64,000 nucleotides of DNA from assembly GCF_036898095.1 (NCBI RefSeq), contig NC_090729.1, positions 73,880,183 through 73,944,182 on the forward strand, in the 5' to 3' direction. Shown piece after piece: positions 21,724 through 34,118 of the stretch. Every line of letters starts with the position of its first letter. Position 1 is the stretch's first letter. This stretch comes from Palaemon carinicauda (Eukaryota; Arthropoda; Malacostraca; Decapoda; Palaemonidae). Below the pieces are notes generated by a model. The model did no database searches. It was not told the origin of the DNA and saw nothing but the letters and a program-made list of their open reading frames with translations. Made by a program: the position numbers and the translations under genes.

Positions 21724-23472
21724 TCATGGAAGTGGTTCTCTTGGAGACTCCGTCATGAGTTGCTGAAGGTCTGGAAACCAGTCCACATAATGCCATAGCA
21801 GAGCTATGAGAGTCATTGAGAGGGTGACTGATGTTTTGGCCTTGTTGAGTACCCTTCTCATCAGAGAGATCGGGGGAAAGGCGTAGACATCGATGTTATC
21901 CCATTGTTGTTGAAATGCATCTTGCCAGAAAGCCTTGGGGTCTGGGACTGGGGAGGAGTACATTGGAAGCCTGAAGTTTAGGGCCGTTGGGAACAGATCC
22001 ACAGTTGGAGAACCCCACAAAGTCAGGGCATTGTTGGCTACTAGATGACCCAAAGATCATTCGCTACTCACTATCTCAGATGCTCTGCTCAGGTTGTCAG
22101 CAAGCTCATTCCTCTTGCATGGAATGAAGCGTGCCAAAAGTGGTATCGAGTGAATCTTGGCCAATTCCAGTATTTTTACAACTAGATGGGATAGGGGCTG
22201 CGAAAAAGTACCTCCTTATTTGTTGATGTAAGCCACCACTATGGTGTTGTCGCTCATCACCACCACTGAGTAGCTCCCCAGAAACAGATGCAAGTGTTGA
22301 AGGGCCAGAAATATGGCATTCATCTCTAGGAGATTTATGTGGAAGTATTCTTCTGACTCTGAACAGAGGCCTGAAGTCATGTGGTGCAGCACCCCCCCCC
22401 CTTTTTTTTTGAAGCGTCCAAGAACAGCATCAAATGTAGGGGGAGGATGAGAAGATCTACACTTTTTTGCACATTCTTGTCTGACACCCACCATTCAAGG
22501 TCCATCTGTTCCACTGGTACCATGGGGATCAGGTTGTCCGGGAAGTTGAAGGGTTAATTCCACCTTGACTTCAGTCGTTACTGGAGAGATCAAATCCTGA
22601 GGCCAGAGATGATAGGTGCCCGAGGAGATGTAGCCACATCTGGGCTGGAAGTTCTTCTTGTCTGAGAAAGGGTCTTGTGACCTTTCTCAGCATCATTATC
22701 CTGTCATTTAATGGGAAGGCTCTGTGGAGATTGGTGTCTATTATGATGCCTAGGTATACCAATCTTTGCATAGGAAGCAGGGTAGACTTCTTGAGGTTTA
22801 CCATGATCCCCAGATCTTGGCAGAGACACAGAAGTTTGTCTCGGTGTTGAAGAAGGGTTGACACCGAGTCTTCTAGGATTAGTCAGTCGTCCAGATAAGT
22901 GAGAAGACGGGTGCCGATTCTGTGTGCCCAAAATGACACTAGGGCAAACACTCTAGTAGTGAAGATTTGAGGTGATGTGGAAAGACCGAAGCACAGTACC
23001 TCGAACTGGTAATTCCTGTTGTCTAAGCTGAATCTCAAGTACAGCACTTCATTGAAGACGGATGGATTAGGATCTGGAAGTACGTGTCCTTTAGGTCACG
23101 TGTGCACATGAAGACCTGTGGTCTTATTGCTTGTCTAACTGTGTCTGCCATCTCCATGCTGAACAGAATTTGTTTGACAAACTCGTTCAGACTGAGAGGT
23201 TGATGACTGGTCCCTAGCCTCCAGATGCCTTTTTCACACGAAAGAGTTCACTGAAGAAGCCTGGAGACTCTTTAAGGACCTCCTGGAGAGCGCCCTTCTT
23301 CAAAATGGTCTGGACTTCTGCCCGGATGGCTAGGCCCTTTACTGATCCCATCGCAATAGAGTCTATCGACACTGGATTGCTGATCGGGAGGGAGAAAGGA
23401 CATCAACGGGACTCGATACTCTGAACAAATCATGGAGACTGTCCAGGGTTTGGCCCCGAGTTGCTTCCACAT
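21724..23472 (-). pseudogene. Copy C reverse transcriptase and RNase H
   Basis: The RT entry block is LGAKPWTVSMICSEYRVP (23472-23272). The catalytic motif near 22880-22895 reads Y-L-D-D followed by TGA, so the Trp of YLDDW has become a stop. A following RT segment at 22864-22571 contains MVNLKKSTLLPMQRLVYLG. RNase H pieces: NLLEMNAIFLAL and VVVMSDNTIVVAYI (22494-22216). The region after RNase H is VDLFPTALNFRLPMY...SPVPDPKAF...DVYAFPPISLMRRV (22053-21724), which is conserved in copies B and E. Several frameshifts occur. Confidence 0.8.
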
Positions 23473-23479
23473 GTACCAG

Positions 23480-26400
23480 CAACTTTGCAGGCATCCTCCC
23501 CACTGGTGGACAAGCGGGGTGAGTGCCTATCCTAGTGTTTATGGCCATGGCCACTTCCTCAAGGATGTTTTCCTTCCCTGGAGGATTTTGTGCCTCTCTT
23601 ATCCTTGGTCGGAAAGGGCTTCTTACGACATTGGCTTTGCTCTCATCTTGTGCGTCGAGGTCTTTGCTGGGTTTGACTACTGAGGATCTGATGGTTTATA
23701 AGGCCTGGATGTCAAGGCCCTTTGGAGGAGGGAGTCCTGGTGAGACCTCCTCCATCTCTGCAGCATGTTCCATGTCCTTATGCTCGAATAGAGATGATCT
23801 CTCTAGAGGAATTCCTGAGCTTAGTGATCTCCACATTTGGGACCTGCTAATGGAATCTCACAGACACTACATCACCTCGTTTCAAGATGGAGTTTGCCCA
23901 CAAATTCGAAACTTAGTGGGCAAGAAACTCAATGGTGCGAGTGCCTGAGAGGAGGACGGTTTCCATAGCCTTCCTAGTACTTTCTTCCCCAATCAAAGGT
24001 CAAGCCATGAAGTAGCCTGCAGGGCATACTTCGTGACTTTCTCCTGGTTGAGGATATCTGCTGCCGAGAGAGCGACCTAGAGAGACCCCTTGGTTAGCTC
24101 TTCCAGAGAGTGGTGAAGTGGAAGAGCTGGACAAAGCTCGTCCAATACCTCATAGTGACTCCTCTGCTAGACACGAGGAGGGGGGAGGAGCTTGGCAAAA
24201 GAGCCCGACCGATGAGAATAGGAGAAGATGGAGGGCTGTTGGCCGATCTTAGCCAGAGCACTCTTCAGCCCTTGGGACCAGGGCAAGGCTGCACTGGCCT
24301 CTGAAGGTTTCTGGGTGCCAAAGACACGATGTAGGACCGTGTCTTTGCCCTCTCGTGGGGGTATCTCTGGGTCGGTAAACCCCCTGAATACCCTGATAAG
24401 AGTCAGAACTTACCAGAAGGCATGCTTTGACTCCTTCTGCTCCCTCTCTGAAGTGGGACTGGCAACGATATCTCCTCTCTCCACCACTGAGAGCTCATCC
24501 AGGGGTGGGTCGTGAACATCCTAGAGTGTCTGGTGGATCCTGTAGGTCCTTGTAGAGGACTTTGAGAGAGTTTTGGAGTCCTTCAATTCCTTAAGGGAAG
24601 GAGGTAAAACTCTTAACATCGACGGCCAGTTGGAGTTATCCTTCCTGGATTTTACCAGAGGCAGAGAGCTCTCCATACGGCGGGAGTCTTCCTCCGAAGG
24701 TGGAAGGGAGGACATCCGTCCCTCGCAAGGCTCCCTAGGCAGAGGAGAGGCAGGAGAGTTCTGGGAGGAGAGCCAGGAAGGATTGGCCTAGAAGGCCTCA
24801 CAGAGTTAGCTTCACTCTAGGAGATGTTAGAGCGTCGGAGACTGCCTTTTCCTCTTATGGGGTGAAGACGCTGAAATTCTTTGCCGGGACTCTGCTGGTG
24901 CCGAAGGATGCTAAGGGGCTGTAGAAGACTCTGAAGAATGGGAGGAAAAAGCAGGGCCAAAGGCTACACAACAGCTCTGACCATGGCACTGAACCAGGGC
25001 TGCTTGCTGATGGTGGCACTGTCAGAGAGGTCATTAAAGGGAAAGGGACCGAAGGTTCCCTTTGAGGAGACTCTTCCACTGGATGACACTGTGGATCTAT
25101 CTGCCTTTGAAGATGGAATTTTTGGGATCTTGAATTCCCCTCTGGTGCCTTTCCCTCTTTCCCAGCGATTGCGCTGTAATGTGTTTACAGGGAGGGGAAG
25201 GGGGCAAAGGAGACCTGTCGGAACACCTACCTTTCTGTTCCTTCCTGTCTTCATGATGGCGCGACTTCCTAGAAGTCGGCGAGTCTAGTTGTGCAATGAA
25301 AAAGAAACCTGCTTGCACGATGGCGAGCGCTGACGAGTCGGACTGACATGCAGGAGAGCCCTGGCAAGCCGGAGAGCACTGGTCCACAGGAGAGCAGGAG
25401 AGCGCTGGCAAGTTGGAGAGCACTGGAGAGTTGGAGAGCGCTGGCACGCATAAAAGCACGGACGTACTTATAAGTGCTGTCGTGCTGAGTGCTGGCGAGC
25501 TGGGAAACGCTGAGGCACTGGAGAGAGTGGATTTGCTGGGGAGTGCTGGCGTGCAGGAGAATGCTGGGGCGCTGGGGAGCGCTGACGCACCGGAGAGCAC
25601 TGAAGAGCTGTTGGTGAGCTTGGGTGCACTGGTGAGTGCTGGTGAGCACTGGCGCACAGGAGAGCAAGAGAGCGCTGGCAAGTTGGAGAGCACTGGAGAG
25701 TTGGAGATTGCTGGCACGTATAAAAGCACGGACGTACTTATGAGCGCTGTCGTGCTGAGTGCTGGCGAGCTGGGAAACGCTGAGGCACTGGAGAGTGTGG
25801 ATTCGCTGGGGAGTGCTGTCATGCAGAAGAATGCTGGGGCGCTGGGGAGCGCTGACGCGCCGGAGAGCACTGAAGAACTGTTGGTGAGCTTGGGTGCGCT
25901 GGTGAGTGCTGGTGCGCAGCTGGAGGTTTGGAAGTAGTGCAAGTGAGCTAAGAAGCGTTGGCGCTGGATGACTCGCTGGTAAATGACGCGTGGTCACACG
26001 ACGAACAGGCAGATGGAGAACAGAAGGAGTCAGGAGGACAGTGAGAAGCAGATGAGAGGCGTGTAGGAAGAACTAGAACAGGGATGTGATCTTTGGAAGG
26101 GCAAACATCCACCTAAGGGGATCGCGAGCGATCCACAGGAGTCCAAGGCTGAATTCCGAGGACTAGTGGCAGCACCGTCAGAAAAAGGACCATGACCAGG
26201 CGAAGGTCGAGGGCCAGGAGACGATAACGCCCTCAGGCGGCCGGTGGATTAGGAAGCTAAGCTGACCTTTAGAAACAGCAGTCCTCCGAAGAGGACTCTC
26301 CGAGTGAATTCTCCCTAGAAGGGGAGAAACACTCCCATGAGAGACGGACGAAGGATGTTTGGCAGAAGGGGAAGCGCAGTCGGCAGCAACGGCATAAGTG

Positions 26401-27062
26401 TCTTTAATAGCAAAAGCGTCGGCAGGATAGGCACCAGATAACACCTCTGACACAACTAAGTCGCCGCAAGCAAGAGGATCCACCTCCGAAGTCAACAAGG
26501 GCTGCAAACTAGCACCATGGAGGGGAAGTTGCAGCCAAGTACCCTTTTGAAGATGGACCCATTAACCCCAAGGATGACCACAACTGTACAAAGGGAGAAA
26601 GAGTCAAGGACTACCCCGGGGGGAGAGGCAGGGCCGCTTCACTAAAGGAAGTGACACCGTCTCTCAAAGACTAGGGTTGACCAGGAGTTAAAGAGCCTCA
26701 CTACTACTCAAAGATCTCTCGAAAGGGACCAAATGAAAAGGACCTTCGGAGGAAGGCTGGGAAGCGGAAGAAGAAACCTTGAGTTTTTTCCCTTTCAAAA
26801 AAAACCTTTGATGAAGGAGAATTGCACTAAGACTTTTTCTTATGCTGGCTCCCAAGCCTTTATCACTGGGAAACTGACCACTCTCGACACTCACTACACT
26901 TATTACAACTATCACATCGTTGACCTCTGCAAAAAGGACAAAGGGTGTGGGAATTGGTGTCCAAAGCAGATATGAAGGTACGGCAGGGCTGGCCTTCAAG
27001 TCCAGGCCAGGTACGCATGTTTGGCTGAAGTCAACACACATACTGAAAATAAAAGCAAACAC
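23480..27062 (-). pseudogene. Copy C Gag with long tandem repeat
   Basis: At the N-terminal end (about 26990-26880, minus strand) the diagnostic Cys/His cluster is present in one frame: SHTLCPFCRGQRC followed by CNKCSECREW, a close match to the Gag starts of copies E and H. Downstream (26507-24521) the frames are broken, Ser/Pro-rich and contain a 270-bp tandem duplication. The region nearest RT (about 24100-23480) would hold the conserved Gag core, but I can only follow it weakly. No intact protein is possible. Confidence 0.55.
25401..25937. repeat. 270-bp tandem duplication inside copy C Gag
   Basis: The word agcgctggcaagttggagag begins at 25401 and again at 25671, an exact 270-bp period; the second unit is nearly complete. 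Each unit is itself built from shorter, degenerate ctggcgagc / ggagagcgctg words (roughly 9-30 bp). The 270-bp period is divisible by three, so both strands keep long open frames (plus 25413-25937; minus 25942-25097). On the Gag strand it reads as Ser/Ala/Pro-rich low-complexity sequence. Confidence 0.85.
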
Positions 27063-27299
27063 AAAAAAGCATTAAGGGCAGTCCAAATATTTGGTGAGGA
27101 TGAAGAGCGGTAGCAACTTTTCACCTTCTAAGCCAAAAGCAAAGTGACCTCAATCACAAGTGTGTGAGTGGGAGGGGTAGTGAATTACCCCCTCCCCCCT
27201 ACTAGCAGGAAGGGAAGTTAACCCTCGCTAAAATTCAATGGCTCGTTGAATACCCCTAATAAATAGCGTGGGTTTGTATTCCAGTTACAGAACAAAGAA

Positions 27300-27560
27300 G
27301 CATAAGGTGGAATAAGAATGATTTCCAGAGAGGATGAACATTGGCATTCCAGACTACCAATTCTGAAGAGAGTAAAAGATGAATTGATGTTGGAGGGATG
27401 GAAGGCATTAAGTAACCAAAAATTATGAAGTTACACTTACAATTTGGACATGGAAGTGGGGAGAAGATTTGGGGGTTAACAGAAGAGGCCAAGTGGAGTG
27501 ATGGTTCAAAAATGACGAACATTTTTGAAAAAAAGGAGATTTTCAGTGAATATCCCATCC
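27300..27560 (+). pseudogene. Old copia-order retroelement: pre-integrase zinc motif relic
   Basis: Plus-strand translation near 27430-27525 gives LHLQFGHGSGEKIWGLTEEA, resembling the start of the His-His-Cys-Cys domain that precedes integrase in copia-order elements (LH.QFGH.S...). Upstream, 27300-27420 reads as a plausible linker with one stop. The next about 150 bp to the (TA)n tract shows nothing clear. Strand, domain order and decay fit the gag and protease relics at 1998-2560 and 5030-5398, so I treat them as one element split by copies A and C. Confidence 0.5.
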
Positions 27561-27722
27561 AGTATTTCAATGTTGTGGCAACTCATTCCTTAAGTTTCAT
27601 AGTTATATATTGATTTGAACTATTTACCTACAATTTTTTCAAAAAAAGTCCTTATTTTGAGTAACATACTTTTCTTTCCATATTATTAGGTTATATATTG
27701 TATAATAGAAATCTACAAGGAA

Positions 27723-27724
<2 letters not shown>

Positions 27725-27792
<68 letters not shown>
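27725..27792. repeat. (TA)n microsatellite
   Basis: About 34 uninterrupted TA units ending exactly at the first base of a Tigger terminal repeat. Confidence 0.95.
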
Positions 27793-27795
<3 letters not shown>

Positions 27796-28078
27796 TGGAA
27801 CCTCTACATACGATTGTCTTAACATACAAATTTTCCAACATACAAAGTAAAATTCGACCAAATTTCTGTCTCGACACCCGAAGTAATGCTCCAACATACG
27901 ATGTAGATCTTGTTTACGCCGGTAGATGGCAGCACGTAAGAGGGGCGCCATTGAGCGTCGAGTGCTCTGTTCTCTGTTCTTGTGTGTATCGTGTGGTTGT
28001 CCTCTGTTTGGTCTGTTATTAACAGTGCTTATTTTCTTCCTTTTCTTACATTTCCTTTTTGATTTTACCTGTAATCAT

Positions 28079-28410
28079 GGTGCCTAAGAAGCTAAGTTTC
28101 AGTACAGGTAGTGGTGAGAAAAGGAAGAAGGCAATTCTTTCATTAGAATTGAAGCATGAAATTATAGAAAAACATGAGAGCAGTGTGCATATGAGTGATA
28201 TGGCTAAACAATATGGCCGGAATAGGCCTATGATCTTGATGATCATCAAGCAGAAGGCAGCCATTAAAGCAGAATAAACCATCGAAGGGGATCACCATTA
28301 TTATAAGACATCGTAGCAATACCCTGGAAGAGATAGAACGCCTCTTGTTGATAGGGATAAGGGACAAAGAGATTGTTGGCAACGATCATTTGTGAGAAGG
28401 GCCAGGGTGA
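28079..28410 (+). pseudogene. Tigger transposase N-terminus (CENP-B-like DNA-binding domain)
   Basis: The frame starts MVPKKLSFSTGSGEKRKKAI and continues through a helix-turn-helix of the CENP-B/pogo type (LELKHEIIEKHESS...MAKQYGRNR) to a stop at 28277. In a shifted frame, 28290-28400 encodes the beginning of the second DNA-binding domain (NTLEEIERLLLIGIRDKEI). The role would be binding the terminal repeats. The catalytic DDD domain is absent. Confidence 0.75.
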
Positions 28411-28529
28411 TGAACAGAAAGAAAGAAAAAAGTGAAGCATAGAAAACCAAGATAGCATTAACAAGCTCTTTTAAAAGTCTTCTCTCTTTTTGTTTCTCTC
28501 TAAACATAGCATTAACATGTTCTTTCAAT

Positions 28530-28539
<10 letters not shown>

Positions 28540-28594
<55 letters not shown>
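28540..28594. repeat. (TC)n microsatellite
   Basis: About 27 TC units inside the deletion of the broken Tigger. Confidence 0.95.
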
Positions 28595-28598
<4 letters not shown>

Positions 28599-28609
28599 CT
28601 TCTTCACTG

Positions 28610-28639
28610 TTATAGCGTTAGAAACGTCTATTATTTTTT

Positions 28640-28704
<65 letters not shown>

Positions 28705-29284
28705 AACAAAAATGTGTTTACAGTACATATGGTTTTTAACAGCGTCAACAAGTTGAAAAACAATTAAATGTAACTAAGAAAGTAATAACAGCTAATCTGA
28801 ATTCCTTTATTAACTAAAACAAATATTGATACAAACACACTCGTGTGCGTATGCACAAACACACACACAGGTGCAAGAATTGCTACGCAGTAAGAGACAG
28901 ACGGTAGGGGAGGAGGTAGATATGGTGACAGCGATAACGTACCGTAACTTGTCACTGAAAGTGATGAAAATTAAAAATCAAAAGAAAAAAATGTAAAAAT
29001 TATGAAATATAAAAATAAAAAAAAAATAAGCTAAGTTAGATTAAAGTTTCCGTAGTGTTAAGTTACGGTACATTATCGCAGTCACCATCTCTACCTCCTC
29101 GCCTATCGTGTCTCCTCCTGTGTGTGTGTGTTTACGCATATGCACACGAGTGTGTTTGTATCAATATTTGTTTTAGTTAATAAAGGAATTCAGATTCGCT
29201 GATATTGATTTTTTTAGTTACATTTAATTGTCTTTCAACTCGTTGATGCTGTTAAAAATCATATGTACACAACACATTTTTGTT

Positions 29285-29365
<81 letters not shown>

Positions 29366-29400
29366 AGAAAATATTAATAGACGTCTCTAACACTAACACT
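28610..29400. repeat. Large inverted repeat (arms about 340 bp)
   Basis: 28610-28950 is the imperfect reverse complement of about 29055-29395. Shared, in complementary orientation, are the (GA)n/(TC)n tracts (28645-28700; 29289-29361), the words attaaacaaaaatgtg and cctttattaactaaaacaaat, and the acgtct word at the outer ends. The centre, about 28950-29055, is A-rich Tigger 3' untranslated sequence. It could fold into a long hairpin. Confidence 0.8.
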
Positions 29401-29411
29401 AACATATACAT

Positions 29412-30108
<697 letters not shown>

Positions 30109-30488
30109 CGGATTTTGAGCGAAGCGAAAAATCTATTTTTGGGTGAGATAGCCATGTCGTCCTGATGGAAGGTTCCTTTCAGTAGCTTCCTAGGGTATAT
30201 TTGACTACAGTGATGTTCCCAGAGAATTAAACTTAAGGTCTCCAGAATTATAACTTCTGGCATAAATATCCTTAAAGTTTCCTTTTAGGATATCGCATAA
30301 TATCTGGGGACGTATCATTGACACGCCACATGGCAATCTGCACTCCGCATAGCATTTACGCTTCCAGGGGGGAAAGAGGCAAAATAAAAGAGGAGCCATT
30401 ATAAAATTCTCCTCCTCCATTTCTGTTTGAGTACTCAGATGGCGCCGTAATCGTCGGCCATCTTTATTTCTTGTAGTGTTAAGCCAGT

Positions 30489-33101
30489 TGACGTCTAGCA
30501 GGCTTATATATAGGAGTGGCAAATGGAAGAGTAGTAGAAAGGGCATTAATGGATTATCTGTTGATAACTAAAAGAATGTTTGGAAGATTAAAAGACGTGC
30601 ACGTGTTTAGGGGTATGTCTGATAATTTTTTGGTGGAAGGAAAATTAGTTGTACCAAAAGAGTGGGGGAATAGAGTAGGTGGATGTAAAAAGGAGCTAGT
30701 GAGGGTTGAAGAGCTAATAAAATTGGCGGTAAAAAGTAAATATCAGGAGAGGTTGAAAATGGCATATGACGAAGTGAGAGTAAGAGAAACTGGTAATTTA
30801 GAGGAGGAGTGGAAGTTAGTAAAAGAAAATTTTGTTGGGATTGCAAGTGATGTGTGTGGCAAGAAGGTTGTTGGAGGCAGCATGAGGAAGGGCAGTGAAT
30901 GGTGGAATGAAGGAGTGAAGGTAAAAGTGGAAGAGAAAAAGAGGGCTTTTGAAGAATGGCTGCAGAGTAATAGCATAGAGAAGTATGAAAAATATAGAGA
31001 AAATGTGGAAGTAAAGCGCAAGATACATGAGGCAAAGAGGCCAGCTGACCTGAAGTGGGTTCAGGGATTGGGTCAGTCATATGAAGAGAATAAGAAGAAG
31101 TTTTGGAAAGAAGTGAAGAGAGTAAGGAAGGCTGACTCAAGAATTGAAGAGACAGTGAAAGATGGAAATGGATGGTTGTTAAAAGGAGAGGAGGCAAGGA
31201 AAAGGTGGGCAGAATATTTTGAAAGTTTACTGAATGTAGAGGATAATAGTGAGGCAGATATAATTGCTGTTGCAGGTGTTGAGGTTCCGGTGATGGGAGA
31301 TGAGAATGAGAGAAAGATTACAATAGAGGAAGTGAGGAGAGCACTAGATGAAACGAGAGTAGGAAAATCATCTGGTATGGATGGTGTGAGAGCCGAGATG
31401 TTGAAGGAAGGGGGTGTGACTGTACTTGAATGGTTGGTTAGATTGTTTAATATGTGTTTTGTGTTGTCAATGGTACCAGTAGTTTGGGTTTGTGCATGTA
31501 TTGTACCACTATATAAGGGTAAGGGAGATGTGCATGAGTGTTATAATTCAAGAGGTATTAGTTTGTTGAGTGTAGTTGGAAAAGTGTATGGTAGAGTAAT
31601 GATTAATAGGATTAAGGATAAAACAGAGAATGCAATCTTAGAAGTACAGGGTGGTTTTAGAAGAGGTAGGGGTTGTATGAATCAGATTTTTACAGTTAGC
31701 CAGATATGCGAGAAATATTTAGCAAAAGGTAAGGAGGTGTATGTTGCGTTTATGGATTTGGAGAAAGCGTATGATAGAGTTGATAGGGAAGCAATGTGGA
31801 ATGTGATGAGGTTATATGGAGTTGGTGGAAGGTTGTTGCAAGCAGTTTAAAGTTTCTACAAAGGTAGTAAAGCATGTGTTAGAATAGGAAATGAAGTGAG
31901 TGATTGGTTTCCGATGAGAGTGGAGCTGAGACAGGGATGTGTGATGTCGCCGTGGTTGTTTAACTTGTATGTTGATGTAGTGGTGAGAGAGGTGAATGCT
32001 CGAATGCTTGGACGAGGATTAAAACTGGTAGATGAGAATGACCATGAATGGGAAGTAAATCAGTTATTGTTTGCGGATGATACTGTACTGGTTGCAGACA
32101 CAGAAGAGAAGCTTGACCGACTAGTGACAGAATTTGGAAGGGTGTGTGAGAGAAGGAAGTTGAGAGTTAATGTGGGTAAGAGTAAGGTTTTGAGATATAC
32201 GAGAAGGAAAGGTGGTGCAAGGTTGAATGTCATGTTGAATGGAGAGTTACTTGAGGAGGTGGATCAGTTTAAGTACTTGGGGTCTGTTGTTGCAGAAAAA
32301 TGGTGGAGTGGAAGCAGATGTACGTCAGAGAGTGAATGAAGTTTGCAAAGTGTTGGGGGCAGTTAAGGGAGTAGTAAAAAATAGAGGGTTGGGCATGAAT
32401 GTAAATAGAGTTCTCTATGAGAAAGTGATTGTACCAACTGTGATGTAAGGATCGGAGTTGTGGGGAATGAAAGTGATGGAGAGACAGAAACTGAATGTGT
32501 TTGAGATGAAGTGTCTAAGGAGTATGGCTGGTGTATCTCGAGTAGATAGGGTTAGGAACAAAATGGTGAGGGTGAGAACGGGTGTAAGAAATGAGTTAGC
32601 AGCTAGAGTGGATATGAATGTGTTGAGGTGGTTTGGCCATGTTGAGAGAATGGAAAATGGCTGTCTGCTAAAGAAGGTGATGAATGCAAGAGTTGATAAG
32701 CGAAGTACAAGAGGAAGGCCAAGGTTTGGGTGGATGGATGGAGTGAAGAAAGCTCTGGGTGATAGGAGGATAGATGTGAGAGAGACAAGAGAGCGTGCTA
32801 GAAATGGGAATGAATGGCGAGCAATTGTGACGCAGTTCCGGTAGGCCCTGCTTCTTCCTCCAGTGCCTTAGATGACCGCGGAGGTAGCAGCAGTAGGGGA
32901 TTCAGCATTATGAAGCTTCATCTGTGGTGGATAATGGGGGAGGGTGGGCTGTGGCACCCTAGCAGTACCAGCTGAACTCGGTTGAGTCCCTTGTCAGGCT
33001 GGGAGGAACGTAGAGAGTAGAGGTCCCCTTTTTGTTTTGTTTCATTTGTTGATGTCGGCTACCCCCCAAAATTGGGGGAAGTGCCTTGGTATATGTATGT
33101 A
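30489..33101 (+). mobile_element. 5'-truncated non-LTR retrotransposon (LINE)
   Basis: It is inserted into the terminal module of copy D, flanked by a probable target duplication tgttaagcc(a/g)gt at 30477-30488 and 33102-33113. The 5' side starts inside the endonuclease domain. The 3' side has an untranslated region with ctaccccccaaaattggggg and a (TATG)n-like tail at 33090-33101. Length 2.6 kb. It is younger than copy D. Confidence 0.85.
30516..32844 (+). pseudogene. LINE polyprotein: endonuclease end, reverse transcriptase, C-terminal domain
   Basis: The sequence opens with the last part of an AP endonuclease (ALMDYLLITKRMFGRL...GMSDNFLVEG). RT follows: ISLLSVVGKVYGRVMINRI, GGFRRGRGCMNQIF, FMDLEKAYDRVDREAMW, then RQGCVMSPWLFNLYVD and the catalytic LLFADDTVLVAD. 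The C-terminal region ends with VLRWFGHVERMENG. Breaks are few: CAA to TAA at about 31848, one extra A in a five-A run near 32296, and a TAA at 32446 where YGSE is expected. It would nick DNA and prime reverse transcription there. The clade is uncertain (RTE, CR1 or jockey-like); I do not assign it. Confidence 0.85.
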
Positions 33102-33239
33102 TGTTAAGCCGGTACTTCTAGATACAGTAATATCGGGAGGGATCCTGCCTAGGCCTTTCATAGAAAGGAGGGCGGGTCCATCAGGACGACATGGCTACCT
33201 CACTCAAATATAGATTTTTTGCTTCGCTCAAAATCTGTT

Positions 33240-34110
33240 TTTTGGGCTCAGGCCATGACATCCTGATGGAAGTTTACCAGAGCATTAATGTATCCGTGGA
33301 TTTCCCAGTTGTGCCTTTAGACTTCCAGACAATTTTTCCTTGGTCCTTTAGACCTAAGAGACCTATGACATTACCGTTATATGTCATTTCTACTTATCAT
33401 ATACTATGTTAGTGGTTCCTGCCCCCTACAGGGAAGAGTCGATCTAGACTCGGGAAAAAGTCTCGAAGTTGCATATTTCATGTAACCCACCTAGCCTTCA
33501 AAAGAGACATGCAGGTCTCACTGTATGTCTTTAGCCAAAGTTCGTATCTTGTATTGAAATAAGTTACTTCTAGCTAGAAAGGTTTGTATGAGTGTAGGAA
33601 CAAAGTTACTATCTTTGCTCAATAATTTTATGCAGAATAAAAGGGTTGAAATGAATGCTCTCACATAATCTTTATTAAAAATGTTTAGGGTGAAATAAGA
33701 CGCACAAAACAATTAATCATTTATTGTCAAGCAATAATCATTTATTGTCAAGCAATAAATAAAGTTCAGCATACATTTATAAAATCGTAAAAAATGCAAG
33801 TGCAAATCAAATTCAATAACATAGACAAGACAAAATAAATCAGAAATGCTTGTTTTACCTGAAAAAATAAAACTTTGCCACATCATATGAAAATTTTTTT
33901 TAAATTTAACACATGGCACCAATGTTCAGTCTATGTTAAATCACCTTAGTATACTGGAACAGTCCATAATGTCACCATGATGACATTTCACGTACCATTT
34001 TGCACTATAAAGTGCCAACATGTACACCCTTAAGAATTACAGTCCTATATAATTCACTGTTCCTTGTAGCACTAAGCGACAGGTTTTATCACACTACCTG
34101 CCGCTACCAC
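33240..34110. other. Copy D 3' untranslated region
   Basis: Begins with a second copy of the terminal motif (ggctcaggccatgacatcctgatgg), like the internal complementary region of other DIRS elements. The rest is AT-rich, with a perfect 21-bp direct duplication (aatcatttattgtcaagcaat at 33715 and 33736). No gene seen. Confidence 0.5.
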
Positions 34111-34118
34111 AAAACGCT

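Larger units (their letters stand above)
19846..27296 (-). mobile_element. DIRS1-like retrotransposon, copy C
   Basis: Inverted terminal repeats: about 19850-20035 (with ttagcgagggttaaatacc and cactcacacacttgtgattg) is the reverse complement of about 27130-27296. An internal inverted module (tttcctaacgataca at 19852 and its complement near 20095) marks the 3' end. Order on the minus strand is Gag (27062-23480), RT/RNase H (23472-21724), recombinase (21534-20576). Many breaks show an inactive copy. It abuts copy A in the same orientation. Confidence 0.82.
27793..29130 (+). mobile_element. Broken Tigger/pogo transposon
   Basis: The left end starts cagtggaacctctacatacg, identical for its first 20 bases to the end of the Tigger at 49483. 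The transposase start is at 28079. The 3' untranslated region, recognised by similarity to the minus strand of 49860-50030 (ataagctaagtta...taaagtt...gtagtgtt), is at about 28960-29100. The whole DDE domain is missing between about 28420 and 28960, replaced by GA/TC microsatellite and an inverted-repeat arm. No right terminal repeat is seen. Confidence 0.75.

Noticed and set aside
25413..25937. Plus-strand 174-codon frame rich in Glu, Ala and Ser
   Set aside because: It is the antisense side of the 270-bp tandem repeat inside copy C Gag; its openness follows from the repeat period being a multiple of three.
30607..31197. Minus-strand 196-codon frame rich in Ser, Leu and Pro
   Set aside because: Antisense to the LINE reverse transcriptase, which has clear motifs on the plus strand.
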